64,000 nucleotides of DNA, taken from NCBI GenBank assembly GCA_028386065.3, contig JAKUCV010003099.1:651541-715540 (forward strand), read 5' to 3'. The notes under the pieces were generated by a model. That model did not search any database, was not told the DNA's origin, and was given only the letters and a program-made list of their open reading frames with translations. A program made the translations under genes and the position numbers. This document shows, one piece after another, positions 37,521 to 47,877 of this stretch; within the stretch, counting starts at the first letter, position 1; each line of letters starts with the position of its first letter. The stretch comes from Turnera subulata. Taxonomy: Eukaryota; Streptophyta; Magnoliopsida; Malpighiales; Passifloraceae.

Positions 37521-37525
37521 AACCG
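37521..37525 (+). repeat. Target-site duplication, left copy
   Basis: AACCG here and at 39967-39971 flank the LTR element exactly. The uninterrupted exon in sister copies has a single equivalent site. Confidence 0.95.
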
Positions 37526-38177
37526 TGTTGGAAATATGAACAAGCTGCAGTAAATTGCAGCAGTAAGTTTGGCACCATGTTAGTGTGTGATCAAGCTGCT
37601 AAAATTTGCAGCAACAAGTGGAAGGTTGGTCCCATTTAATTATGAATTCAAGTGTGAGTGGTGAGTGTGTCTTATGATTATTTTACTTTGATTATGTAAT
37701 CCTGAGTTGTAATGTTTCCATTAAGTGCTATGCCATTATGAGCATCTTAGGAAAAGCAAATGTTAGGCTGTTTTTCTGCCTATATAATTGAGTCTTGTAG
37801 TCAGTTGTAATCAAGTGAAATGCAATAAGTAACGTTTTTGGTTTCACTTCATTGTTACTCTGAAATGTTCAGAGTGTTTAAAAACAAAAGATTGTGAGAG
37901 ATTAGAGAGAAAATCAATAGAACAGTAACCAAGAAAGTCAGCCTTGGTTTCTGCAGAATTTTTAGAATTTCCCAGAAGAACATCGATGTTCTTGAGCTAA
38001 ACATCGATGTTCTTGTGTTATGTCAGATTAATTGTAGATTGAGTGAGCTTACACCATCGATGTTCTGATCAAACATCGATGTTCAAAACGTTCTGCCAAA
38101 TTGCTTGAAGTTCCGAATCCTCAAAACATCGATGCTACAATTCTCAACATCGATGTTCTTGAGCTGAAAAGCCAACA
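37526..38177 (+). repeat. 5' LTR of the non-autonomous element
   Basis: 652 bp, TG...CA. Its last 200 bp contain pairs of the palindrome AACATCGATGTT or close variants (37980-38160). It lacks a 33 bp segment present in the 3' LTR near 39519-39551. Confidence 0.95.
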
Positions 38178-38179
38178 AT

Positions 38180-38194
38180 TGGTAGCGGAGCAGG
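38180..38194 (+). other. Primer-binding site of the non-autonomous element
   Basis: TGGTAGCGGAGCAGG, two bases after the LTR end. Identical to the site of the Ty3 element at 5678-5692. Confidence 0.85.
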
Positions 38195-38404
38195 TTCTTT
38201 CTGTACGGGTCCTGTCTTTTTTCATTTGTTAAGAGATCAAGATGATGGCGTCTGATTGGGTGATTGCTGTAAGGTTGAGGGAGCTTCTTCAAAGTTCTGT
38301 CCTCAACACAATCACCATAAAGATGTTGATCCAAAAGTTACAGAAAGAGTTCGACTTGGATTTGTCGGACAGAAAATTGTTTATAAAAAAGAAGTAATTT
38401 TGTT

Positions 38405-39280
38405 TCAGGAAAATGAGTTCGGGAACATGAAGAGGAGGAAGATTGCTGTGACAATCTTGTGGAAAATGCTGAATCAGAGGTAACAAATGGCTCTGATTTG
38501 GTTGCAAATGACGAAAGTGATGAGTTTATTGGTAAGCATTCTAAAATTGATGAATGTGCTGATGATGATGTTGTGGTTGATAAGATTTTTACAGATTATA
38601 GTCTTGAAAGTGCTATTAAATCTGTGGAAAGTGATGATTCTGGAGTTGTTGTTTGTGAGGATCTTTGTTTGGAGTTTAAAGATTACTCCAAATTTAAATT
38701 AGTTGATGTTGAGGGTGGAAATGGTAGTTCGGGTTCAAAAAAGTTCAAAATGATGAATGCTTGGATGAACCTGATGAAGTGATTTCATTTGATAGGAATC
38801 TCATTGATTTTAGTCATGAAATTGCTGTGAAAAGTGAAGCCGTTGAATTTGTTGTTTGTGAGAATATGTTTCTGGAGTTCAAAGAGTTCTCCAGTTGTCA
38901 ATTGATTGAAATGGAAAGTGAAACCAAAGTTAGTTCAGGTATAGGAATACCTACAACAGAGAAAAATGTGAAGCTCGGTTTGTGTTATGATGAGTTTGTG
39001 GAACATGAAATTCTGGAAGTGAATAGAGGGGGCATAAATCATAATATTAAAGTAAGAAAAAAGGTTGACATATGAGGAGAAGTCATTGGAGTTTTATAAG
39101 TTGTTTGATGCCAAGAAAAGAAGACGTCCTGTGAATTGGAGGCAAAGAAAAAAAGAAAAGAATTGGGAGGTTTCAAGTCTGTTCACCAAGTCTTTGGCAA
39201 GAATCCAGTTCATGCTGTTGAAGAAGTTTGTTGAAGTTGAATATGAAGTTGAAGTTGAAGAGCAGCTTGTTCATGGGGGA
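38405..39280 (+). pseudogene. Internal acidic reading frame of the LTR element, unknown function
   Basis: Frames at 38459-38782, 38761-39075 and 39065-39295 look like pieces of one former ORF broken by small indels. The product is very acidic and has two diverged copies of a unit around VVVCEDLCLEFKDYS and FVVCENMFLEFKEFS, about 85 residues apart. A basic tail (KKRRRPVNWRQRKKEKN) follows. I recognise no Gag, protease or polymerase motif. It may be a captured host sequence or a very diverged Gag. Confidence 0.5.
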
Positions 39281-39281
39281 G

Positions 39282-39966
39282 TGTTGGAAATATGAACAAG
39301 CTGCAGTAAATTGCAGCAGTAAGTTTGGCACCATGTTAGTGTGTGATCAAGCTGCTAAAATTTGCAGCAACAAGTGGAAGGTTGGTCCCATTTAATTATA
39401 AATTCAAGTGTGAGTGATGAGTGTGTCTTATGATTATTGTAATTTGATTATGTAATCCTGAGTTGTAATGTTTCCATTAAGTGCTGTGCCATTATAAGCA
39501 TCTTAGGAAAAGCAAATGTGAGCTGACATGTTTAGTGGAGTGGGTTGGGTTATAGGCTGTTTTTCTGCCTATATAATTGAGTCTTGTAGTCAGTTGTAAT
39601 CAAGTGAAATGCAATAAGTAACGTTTTTCGTTTCACTTCATTGTTACTCTGAAATGTTCAGAGTGTTTAAAAACAAAAGATTGTGAGAGATTAGAGAGAA
39701 AATCAATGAAACAGTAACCAAGAAAGTCAGCTTTGGTTTCTGCAGAATTTCTGGAATTTCCCAGAAGAACATCGATGTTCTTGAGCTAAACATCGATGTT
39801 CTTGTGTTCTGTCAGATTAATTGTAGATTGAGTGAGCTTACACCATCGATGTTCTGATCAAACATCGATGTTCAAAACGTTCTGCCAAATTGCTTGAAGT
39901 TCCGAATCCTCAAAACATCGATGCTACGATTCTCAACATCGATGTTCTTGAGCTGAAAAGCCAACA
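39282..39966 (+). repeat. 3' LTR of the non-autonomous element
   Basis: 685 bp, directly after the polypurine tract and followed by the AACCG duplication. It carries the same AACATCGATGTT palindromes at 39768-39950. Confidence 0.95.
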
Positions 39967-42900
39967 AACCGTTCTTACAAGAACCAGCCCCATGGTAATT
40001 CTGGATTTACGTCTCTCTAATTAATATATATATATTAATTTTCTTGGTGTGTACGTACTTTTGCTGCTAACTCTTTTTAATTTCTTGGTAAAAATCATTC
40101 ATTCCTGACGATGGATGCATGTAGGGACTGAAATCAAAGTTGAATCTCCTGGCAGAAGCAGCTTTGAAAGCGGTGGATGATCACCATATTCTTGTGCGCA
40201 GGGCTGCGCTTGACGCAATCACACATTTCTCAATTTTTTTTGTGCCCTGAATTTCAGGAACAATATCACGCCAGAGTCATGCCTACTTTAACAAAAGCTA
40301 TGCATGATTTCCAGAGTCCCCTTGTGCAGGTACGTGCGTAATTATATGATCAAATCAGTACGTGTTCTTATTGTTTGGTAATTAATGTGGTCTCTCATCA
40401 GTCATCACCAGTATATATTAAGCAATATTGTGAATTTGCACTTCCACGTATAAACTCATGATGAAATGGAAGAGATATGACCAGTTTTTTCCTTCTGTTA
40501 TGTATGCATATATATATATTTTTACTTCTGTCCTGTCGTGTCTCTGTAGGCACCAGATGCTGTTAATACGATGTCCTTCTTTGTTACGCACTGCACTTCA
40601 GATACCTTAACGCAGGTAATATGTAACTTTTGGTTACCTGGGCCGGGGCTTGCTTTGACTCTATCTAACTTTTGGTTTTTAGAACACCTTTTTTTTTTGG
40701 TTTTGGCTCTGATGCAGGAATGTTACGACACTGTTTTCACCAACCTGAAATTTTTAAAGAAGAAAGCCACTCTTGAAAAGAACCACACACTCTTGGCTGC
40801 AACCGTAGGATGCATTATTACTTTTTGGATGGCCAGTGGAAAAGACAAGATCGGGAGAGATATCGATTCGGTACTTCTAGCAGCTCTCAGATACCCTAAT
40901 GATGATACGTAGCTAGTTTTGTATAGTTTAAATTGATCATTTAATATCATTGTTTGATACTAGGTAGTGGAAACACTTATCTCCACAGATGTGTCAGAAT
41001 TGGAGTTTTGCCACCTGATGAGGATTCAAGTGTTGCAGGTAATAGGACCTATAAGGTTTCCTTTCCAAAAATAGAATTCTAGGTTGTTCCTTTACACTTC
41101 AGTGCCATGTGTAGGCATGGGGAGTGCTCTGTCAATGCTCAGGCCAAGATTTCCGACCTTATATGACTCTGGCCGGTCCTCGTTTGCTTCAATCTCTTAA
41201 ACTCAATGTCGCATTGCATGAGGATTCTGATCCAAGGCTAGTATTACAACTAGAGAATCGCTTTAAATCTTTCTGTATATTGACACAGAATGACTTTGAG
41301 CTCATCCTTTAAGGCTTTGGTTATTGTAAATCCAAATTCTTTAGTATTGCGGGAAGACTCCATGCAGATCAATTATGAATAAATGTGTTATCTCTTATCA
41401 ATGAACCACCTAATTCAAAGGTTCACGAAAAAGACATTCCATCTTACTTTTCTCTATATAATTATAAGGGATTCATAGATGACTTTTCCAAAGTTTTCAA
41501 TGGCATAACAATAGAATGCCGCATTAAATAGGCAACTTTTCTATTGTTTCTAACTTGGCTACTTAATTTAGTGTCAAAGTTAGGGCCCTGATGGAGAAAG
41601 CCATCGCTTGCATTGTGCTAAGCTTCTGTATTGCTGAGTTAAAGCAAGGCTTCTGCTTTTGGATTAAAGAGGTATGTTCTTTTATTTTGGGCTCTGTAAA
41701 CAGAAAAAAACCATGGATTTCAGAGTACTAAAGTTCAGTACAGGTTGCAGAGACTTTAGTCCCACTTCTTAATTTTGATCTTTATGAAGGCGTTAGAGTC
41801 GCAGCTGTTTCAGGTAATTTCCCTATAAGTAATCTGCTGATAAGCTCTTTTGGTGCTTTCTGCACTAACCACAAATGTAACATGCCTTTCTATGCTCTCA
41901 CTAGGAATGCCTATAGTACTAAAATCATATAAAGCAGCAGCTGATAGAAAGCTCCTCAAGCAGTCTCTTCTAGACAGTATTTGTTCTAACATTGCATCAT
42001 CTTTATTGCAAGCTCTAGATAAGGTAACATTTAATTTCTCTGCTGATCAGCTACCTCGCATCCTTATTTGCATTTCTAATAAGCCATTTTTAACTGATGT
42101 TTTTCTATAGGAACCTTTGAATAAGTTCCTTATTCTTCTAATTTTGGACTTGCTAGAGGAATGCATGAAGGTCCGTAGCATCTTCTTTCCTTTTCTTCCT
42201 CCATTATTAATGAAGTTGAACATCGTTCTGGTTGTCCCTATATTTCGTTCTTCTTTCGATAAGTTAAGAATTCTGTGTAAACTCAGCAATTTGCTTTGTT
42301 CCTTGGTGGCATTCTGAGGCCAAAATCTATTTTACGCTGCTTTCTATTTCCATGGAGCACCTTTTATTCACAAACCACATTTTCCTTTCCTTCAGATGTC
42401 TGGACCTATTCTTAATTCAGTCCAGAATCAGAATTTTCTAGATGTAACTCTGAAGGGTCTTAGAGCCTGCTCATCCCTCTCAGGAAGTAGAGAGGAGCTT
42501 GAGCAAGGGGAGATATTGTCAAATAAGGTGTGTTGTCTTCCACCTGTTGATTTGATTTCTTACTACATGCCACATGTTAGTTATTAACAGGCACCTTACC
42601 AAAGTTTCTCTAAATGCAGTTTGTGCAGAGCTTGATCACCGTCATGAAAACACATAATACTTTCTCCACGCAATTCTTTGATCAGCTTCAATCCTGTATG
42701 TCGCAGATGTGGGTAAGTAAGTTTCTTCCTTTACTCTTTCTCCTCTTGATATGTCAAATAATTTCTTGAAAGATGGAAATTAGTAATTGATGACCTCCCA
42801 ACATAGGTGGCTTGATGGTGTTCATTGAAGTGTTGCTTCAGATTGCCCTTTTGGTTTCATCTTTTACTGAAGCAGCATTACTCTGAGACATTTGTTATTT

Positions 42901-44238
42901 CCAGGATAAAGACATGACTGTAAAACAGCGGCAAAACACACTGCTTTTCTTCGGTAACGTGGCTGAGCAATTCAGAGAAGATGCTTTCAAGTAAGGGCAC
43001 TCCTCTTTTCTTTTCTTTTTTTGCGATTAAACTTGTTTGTATGAATGTGATGCGATGCAAGTTGGGCATACAGGTATCTTGAAAGTAGTCTTCCAGTGCT
43101 GTTTGAAGCTTGCACCAATGAGAACCCCACAGAAATCCTGCAGGTTTATTTCCTTACCAACCTCTTCTAGCTCTAGTGGTGATTGCACCTCCTAACCTGC
43201 AGTGCATATTTCTAATTCAAAGTAATCAATCCACTGTAGGTTGTTGCACAGGCAATAAGTTTTAGTGCAGAATTTGGTGGATCTGTATTCCTACGTCATG
43301 TTAAAGGTACAATCAAAAGCACCATAGTATTTTTCTTCCACATTTTACTGTGCCTCACTATTTACACTGGAAATTTCCCTTTCTTGTTCTGGCAGAGGCC
43401 ATTGCTGGTCTACGTGCAATCATAATCCGCCCCAAGGAATCGCATGTAAATCACTTGGCGCATGATGCTGTAGTTTCAGCCTTAGGAAAAATATTCTTCT
43501 TCCATCTTGATGGTATACATGACACTGAGGTATAAGTGCCATGTTTTCTAAAAGAGTTTTGGTATGCAGAGCTAATTCATTAGCACCAAATATATTTATT
43601 GAGATATTGATCCCAGTATAGGTGGAAGCTTGTATCTCAAAGGCCAAAGTCATCCAGATCCCTAGCTTTTCTTGGGGATACATTGATATTTTACTGATTC
43701 TTAAGTCTCATTGTCTCTGTGCTTGGCATCCTTGACACTTGTTTATTACTTTCTGCATCTTTCTATGCTTCTCAATTACCTCTGTTCTGCTTCAAAACAA
43801 AATCTTTTAAAAAATCCAGAATCTCATCGTTGTTTGCTAATTATTAAGCAGGATATGGATTTGGATTTGTGGTTAAGCCATCTTCCGATAAAGTGTTATG
43901 TAGAGGAGGCCAAAGTTGCTAGTGATCAATTTTGTTCCACAGTTTTAAAGTGAGCTGCTGCTTTATTTTACAATATGAAATCCATGCCAGAAGACGTTCT
44001 TTCTTGCTCATTTTCATTGTATTTACCGTGGATTTTCAAAGCTTCCTGCTCAGTGAGTTTTGCTTCCGATTTCTTTTTGTATGCTTAAAATGTGCAGTGT
44101 AAATAATTTCAGGTTGGCCAAGCTTGACTTTTTTAGGCAAAATGAAGCTCCTCTTTCCAAAATCATGGCAATCTTTGCTGAGGTTGAGTCACTGGCCGAG
44201 TTTGTTAATTATTTCTTTCTTGGCTCGATGTAATATTG

Positions 44239-44241
<3 letters not shown>

Positions 44242-44309
<68 letters not shown>
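44242..44309 (+). repeat. (TA)n microsatellite over the exon 20 acceptor of copy D
   Basis: About 68 bp of uninterrupted TA. It replaces the intron 19 end and the first codons of exon 20 seen in A, B and C. The IYIYIY open frames across it are artefacts. Confidence 0.95.
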
Positions 44310-44310
<1 letters not shown>

Positions 44311-44833
44311 CAGATGTAGCAATAGAGGAAAGAGTGAGAAGAGTGATTGAGGTGTTGGAGGAGAGGGTACCATCCAGAACCTGGGAATCTGTTCTCTCTT
44401 CCTTGGAACCTTCTCTGCACAACCATCTGAAACGTTGCTTGTCATCTAATTAAGTAGTTGTTCCCTTTTTGCTACCAGCAAGCATGGTTGGTTGCATTTC
44501 ACCCTCAGTGACAATTGTACAGTGACCACTCATTCAAAGATAATAAAATGATTGTTTGATTCATGTTTGCATTTTTTTTTCCTATTTTCGGAATTCATTG
44601 AATTTTCATTCCACAATTATTGAATTAAAGTTCGTACATCAGACAAATACTCAAGAAAAAGAAAATTAAAAGAAGATCGGACAGCAGATAACCTACAAGG
44701 ACTAAATGGAATGGAAAATTGTCTGACAGGAGATTGTCTGTAGAAGGGTTTCTGGAAATTTGAGCCAACTCATGGGCCAGTTGTTCCCTAATGCAAGTGA
44801 AGTGATGGCATCATGACCACCAAACTCATGGGT

Positions 44834-44945
44834 TACAACAACAGTTGACTAGGTTCTTTGCTATTGGTACCACATACCTTCTGGAAACCTTCCTGTTCAG
44901 GGAAATTGGGAAAGCCGATATGCTGCTCTTGCTTCCTCTTCCAGC
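44834..44945 (+). pseudogene. Importin-5-like exon 1 end fragment (copy E, part 1)
   Basis: Matches the end of exon 1 of copies B and D (ACAACAGTTGACTAGGTTC, then CATACCTTCTGGAAACCTTCC and a GGGAAAGCCGATATGCTGC block as in B) with an internal deletion. No splice donor follows. Confidence 0.8.
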
Positions 44946-45021
44946 AATCATTACATCAATTGACTTCTTTTCCTCTTTGTTGCTGGTCTTGATTTAAGTT
45001 TCTTATGTTCTCCCCCAAGCT

Positions 45022-45528
45022 ATGCTATGTGGTGTTATAGACTATGCATTGATTAGATTCTACTGGACTGATGCCAAGTTCCTTTGGTATCAATTCGCCA
45101 TGTTCCCACATTGATATACTAGGCGTTCAATGGCATGATGGTTGGGGGGGGGGGATTTACTATTCCAAGGCCAGTAAGTGTTTTCTGCAGGAAGTTTTCC
45201 TTACATTTTATCTCATACCTTTCGGTAATGTTCGCTTCCAGTTCTCTACTTGGGTCCATACCAGCAGATCCTGGTATGGTGGAGATGGTCTGCTTGGTTA
45301 AATCCAATAGCATTGGCGTTTTATGGGTTACTTACAACACAATTTGGAGACATAGAGGATAGGCTAGAGACAGGTGAGACACCGAGGAAGATTTCATAAG
45401 AAACTACTTTGACTTGAGACAGATTTTGTGGGAGTAGTTTCAGGTACCATGGTTGGATAAGGTTTGCCACATTTTTTGAAGTTACCTTCATAATGTTTAT
45501 TAAGTTTTTTAATTTCCAAAGGCAGTAG
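45022..45528 (+). pseudogene. PDR-type ABCG transporter C-terminal fragment (probably transposon-captured)
   Basis: Frames in order: DYALIRFYWTDAKFLWYQF (45040-45096), FTIPRP before a GT donor (45156-45175), then VWWRWSAWLNPIA and YGLLTTQFGDIEDRLETGET (45272-45380). FFNFQRQ and a stop follow at 45526-45528. These are the last membrane segments and the conserved C-terminus of full-size pleiotropic-drug-resistance (ABCG) transporters. The pieces are in different frames with a G-run and stops, so it is not functional. It lies about 340 bp before a Helitron 3' end and interrupts homology to the importin array. Confidence 0.85.
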
Positions 45529-45835
45529 AGAGTAGTTAGTATAATTTAGTACACAATGTGATTTCCAGCATATCTCCAGTGATTTCTACATTGTCAGAAG
45601 CATCTATTTGAAAAGCCAGAATATGTTATTTCACAAGAGATGTTTGCCTAAATAGATTTCTGCAAGTCATCTCGTGAGGAACAGCATAAATATTTGGTTG
45701 AGAGAATGTTAGTGTTATTAACATTCTCCAACTTTTGCAATTATAAACCACTTCATTGTTTTACGAATAATTTATTATAGGTCTGCTCAAAATCTGGGCA
45801 TGAATAAATGTATGATAAACTGAAGTTGGGTTCAG

Positions 45836-45864
45836 AAGCCGCAGCAACGCGGGCATTGAACTAG
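45836..45864 (+). mobile_element. Helitron 3' terminus
   Basis: A small hairpin (GCCGC, six-base loop, GCGGG-type arm at about 45839-45852) is followed ten bases later by CTAG (45861-45864) and a host T, the classic plant Helitron end. The 5' terminus was not found; the PDR fragment upstream is probably part of the element. Confidence 0.65.
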
Positions 45865-46399
45865 TATAGTATTATTGAATAAGCCCAACACGCTGGTTTG
45901 GTTGGCTTCCTCCACCTCTTAGGTGTTCGCAATCACTCTATTCTCATAACCATAATCTCTAGATAGAAGCAGCTCTCTCAAGAGACTAATTCATGGGATA
46001 ATTTTATATCCCCTTATCCCGCCTCCTGCAATCTACCACTCCTAACTGGTTATGGGAATGAAATTTCAAAAAATAAATAAAAAAAAGTCATCAGTAAATC
46101 CTCTTTCTTTCCCTCCATAGGAAAAAAAAAAAAAGGAAGCCAAAAAATTGAAAAAGCTTAAATCCCTCCTTATGGTGGAAAGTTGGAGAGATGTTGGGCA
46201 TCGGCATCACTACAGCATATTCTTCAAAAGGTTTATTATATTATCTGACCTTATTGCGAAGTGAATGTAGCGGCATCCTGATGGCCTCCAAGTACTAAAT
46301 TTTCTTTGTTCTTCACCCTAGCTGCTTTTTTCTACTGTCATGTACTAATTAACTTTTATTAGTTGATAAAAAACTGATATTAAAAACAAAAAAAAAAAC
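45865..46399. other. Unassigned DNA between Helitron end and copy E
   Basis: No gene or repeat recognised, apart from poly-A runs at 46070-46140 and 46385. Confidence 0.5.
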
Positions 46400-47375
46400 A
46401 TAGCTATATATTGAAGGTTTCCGTCCCAGAGTCAAGTTTTGTGTTGTTGGAAGTCTTGTGCCAGTGCTATAACAATTTAAACTCAGAATAATATATATAC
46501 TGACCTTCAGATGCATTAACACACTACCCTAGTCAGGTAGTTGGTCAATTGCTAGGATGTGTACTAGAGGTAGATATCCCTTACGGTTAAAGTCTTTCTT
46601 CTTTTTTTTTTTTTTTAAAAAAAAGATAGTGACTTTATTTGATTTCATGCTACATACCAGGCCTCGAGACCCTCTATGATCAAGGAAGGGAGCCAGACAC
46701 TCATGAAACAAGTTTTTAATTGCGTTGGCGTCAATTGCCACTTCATCACCGGTATTGCTTGTACAACTTACTACGTAGTAGGGCTTGCTTTGACTATTTA
46801 ACTTTGGTTTTTAGGATTTTTTTTTTTTTTTGGGCGATGTTGCGGGGTCTGATGCAAGAATATTATGCCACTATTTTTTTTTTTTGATAGATTATGCCAC
46901 TGTATTACCCTACCTGAAACTCTTAAAGATGAAAGCCACTGTTGAACAGGACCACACAATCTTGGCTGCAACCACAGACTGCATTAGCATTACTATTATT
47001 TGGTTGGCCATTGGAAAAGACAAGATCGGGAAAGATATTGATTTGTGTGATTAATTCTATGATGTAGTTCTATAGGGTTTCAAATTTGATCATATGGAAA
47101 TCATTGTTTGATACTAGGTAGTGGAGACACTTATCTTGACTGATGATGATGGATCAAAACTGGCGTGGGGCGACCCGATGAGAATTTATTTATGTATTAA
47201 GAGTACGTTAATAGGATCTATACGGTTTCCTTTCGAACATAACTAGAATTCTAGCTTGTTTCCTTACACTTTAGTGGCATGAGCAGGCATGGAGAACACT
47301 CTGTAAATGTTTGGGCCAAGATTTCCAACCTCATCTGATGGTGGCCGGTCCTCAATCTGCTCTAGTTTTTGCATT
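46400..47375 (+). pseudogene. Importin-5-like copy E, exons 3-7 only, decayed
   Basis: Homology to copies B/C begins in intron 2 and includes a damaged exon 3 (about 46499-46569) and an exon 4 with an insertion and frameshift (46662-46751). Exon 5 has a T-rich insertion and short duplication (46851-47046), exon 6 is at 47118-47204, and exon 7 is truncated (47287-47370). Similarity stops abruptly within exon 7. It is the last unit of the array. Confidence 0.85.
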
Positions 47376-47877
47376 GTGATCCTTGTATTGTTTAGTTTTC
47401 ATGTATTTTTATGATGGTATTTGTTTTTTTTTTATATTGCCTGTCAGGGCATATTTGTGGGTTTTTTTTACCTCAAATGTACATCGATTAGCTTTATACT
47501 GATATGAATTATTATATCGATTCTCAAGAAAAGTATGCATTATTATATCTGTATGGATTCTGCCATTAGTTTTTTTTTTTTGTTGAATGAATTCCTATAC
47601 GTTCCGATTAAAAAAAAAATTATAATGTTTCAGATATGTTGTATAATTTTCCAGGGACCCAAAAAATAAATTAAAAAAAAAAGGTAATGAAGGAACCGCC
47701 TCTCTGTGCCTATAAATAAAGCCACATTAGTCCTACTCTTGATATTTACTTCTTTCATAAGAAAAAAAAAAAAAAAAAACACAAGTATACATTCACTCCT
47801 TAGTTCTTCCTAATTTTTCAACTCTCAGTAGTCTCGTCTCTTCGACAAAGAAAACAATAGTTCCTGTCTCCAAGAAA
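47376..47877 (+). promoter_or_regulatory. Upstream region of the RING-H2 gene
   Basis: AT-rich with poly-T/A runs. TATAAATA at 47711-47718 lies 160 bp before the ATG, a plausible TATA box with a CT-rich leader at 47740-47870. Confidence 0.6.

Larger units (their letters stand above)
37526..39966 (+). mobile_element. Non-autonomous LTR retrotransposon inserted in exon 1 of copy D
   Basis: Two near-identical LTRs (37526-38177, 652 bp; 39282-39966, 685 bp) both start TGTTGGAAATATG and end AAAGCCAACA. The length difference is one 33 bp gap. A primer-binding site (38180-38194) and a polypurine tract (39273-39281, ATGGGGGAG) lie in the expected places, and a 5 bp AACCG duplication flanks the whole. 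The 1.1 kb inside has no protease, RT or integrase, so it depends on a partner element. High LTR identity indicates a fairly recent insertion. Confidence 0.95.
36646..44453 (+). pseudogene. Importin-5-like gene, copy D: multiply broken, LTR element inside exon 1
   Basis: Exon 1 is 36646-37525 plus 39972-39994 after removing the 37526-39971 insertion; the join restores phase 0. Codon 241 is TAG (37366-37368). Exon 2 (40125-40329) has one extra T in a T-run near 40235 and shifts frame. Exon 3 (40550-40615) is cut short and exon 4 is missing. Exon 5 (40718-40870) has lost its normal acceptor. Exons 6-19 stay open: 40964-41038, 41115-41236, 41572-41671, 41744-41813, 41905-42023, 42111-42170, 42396-42527, 42620-42712, 42905-42990, 43074-43143, 43240-43306, 43396-43529, 43852-43949, 44113-44182. 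The start of exon 20 is replaced by a (TA)n tract (44242-44309), which puts the remaining exon out of phase. It is a clear pseudogene, although its 3' half is almost identical to copy C including introns. Confidence 0.9.

Noticed and set aside
44124..44453. Open frame with IYIYIY repeats
   Set aside because: Translation of a TA microsatellite joined to the remnant of importin exon 20.
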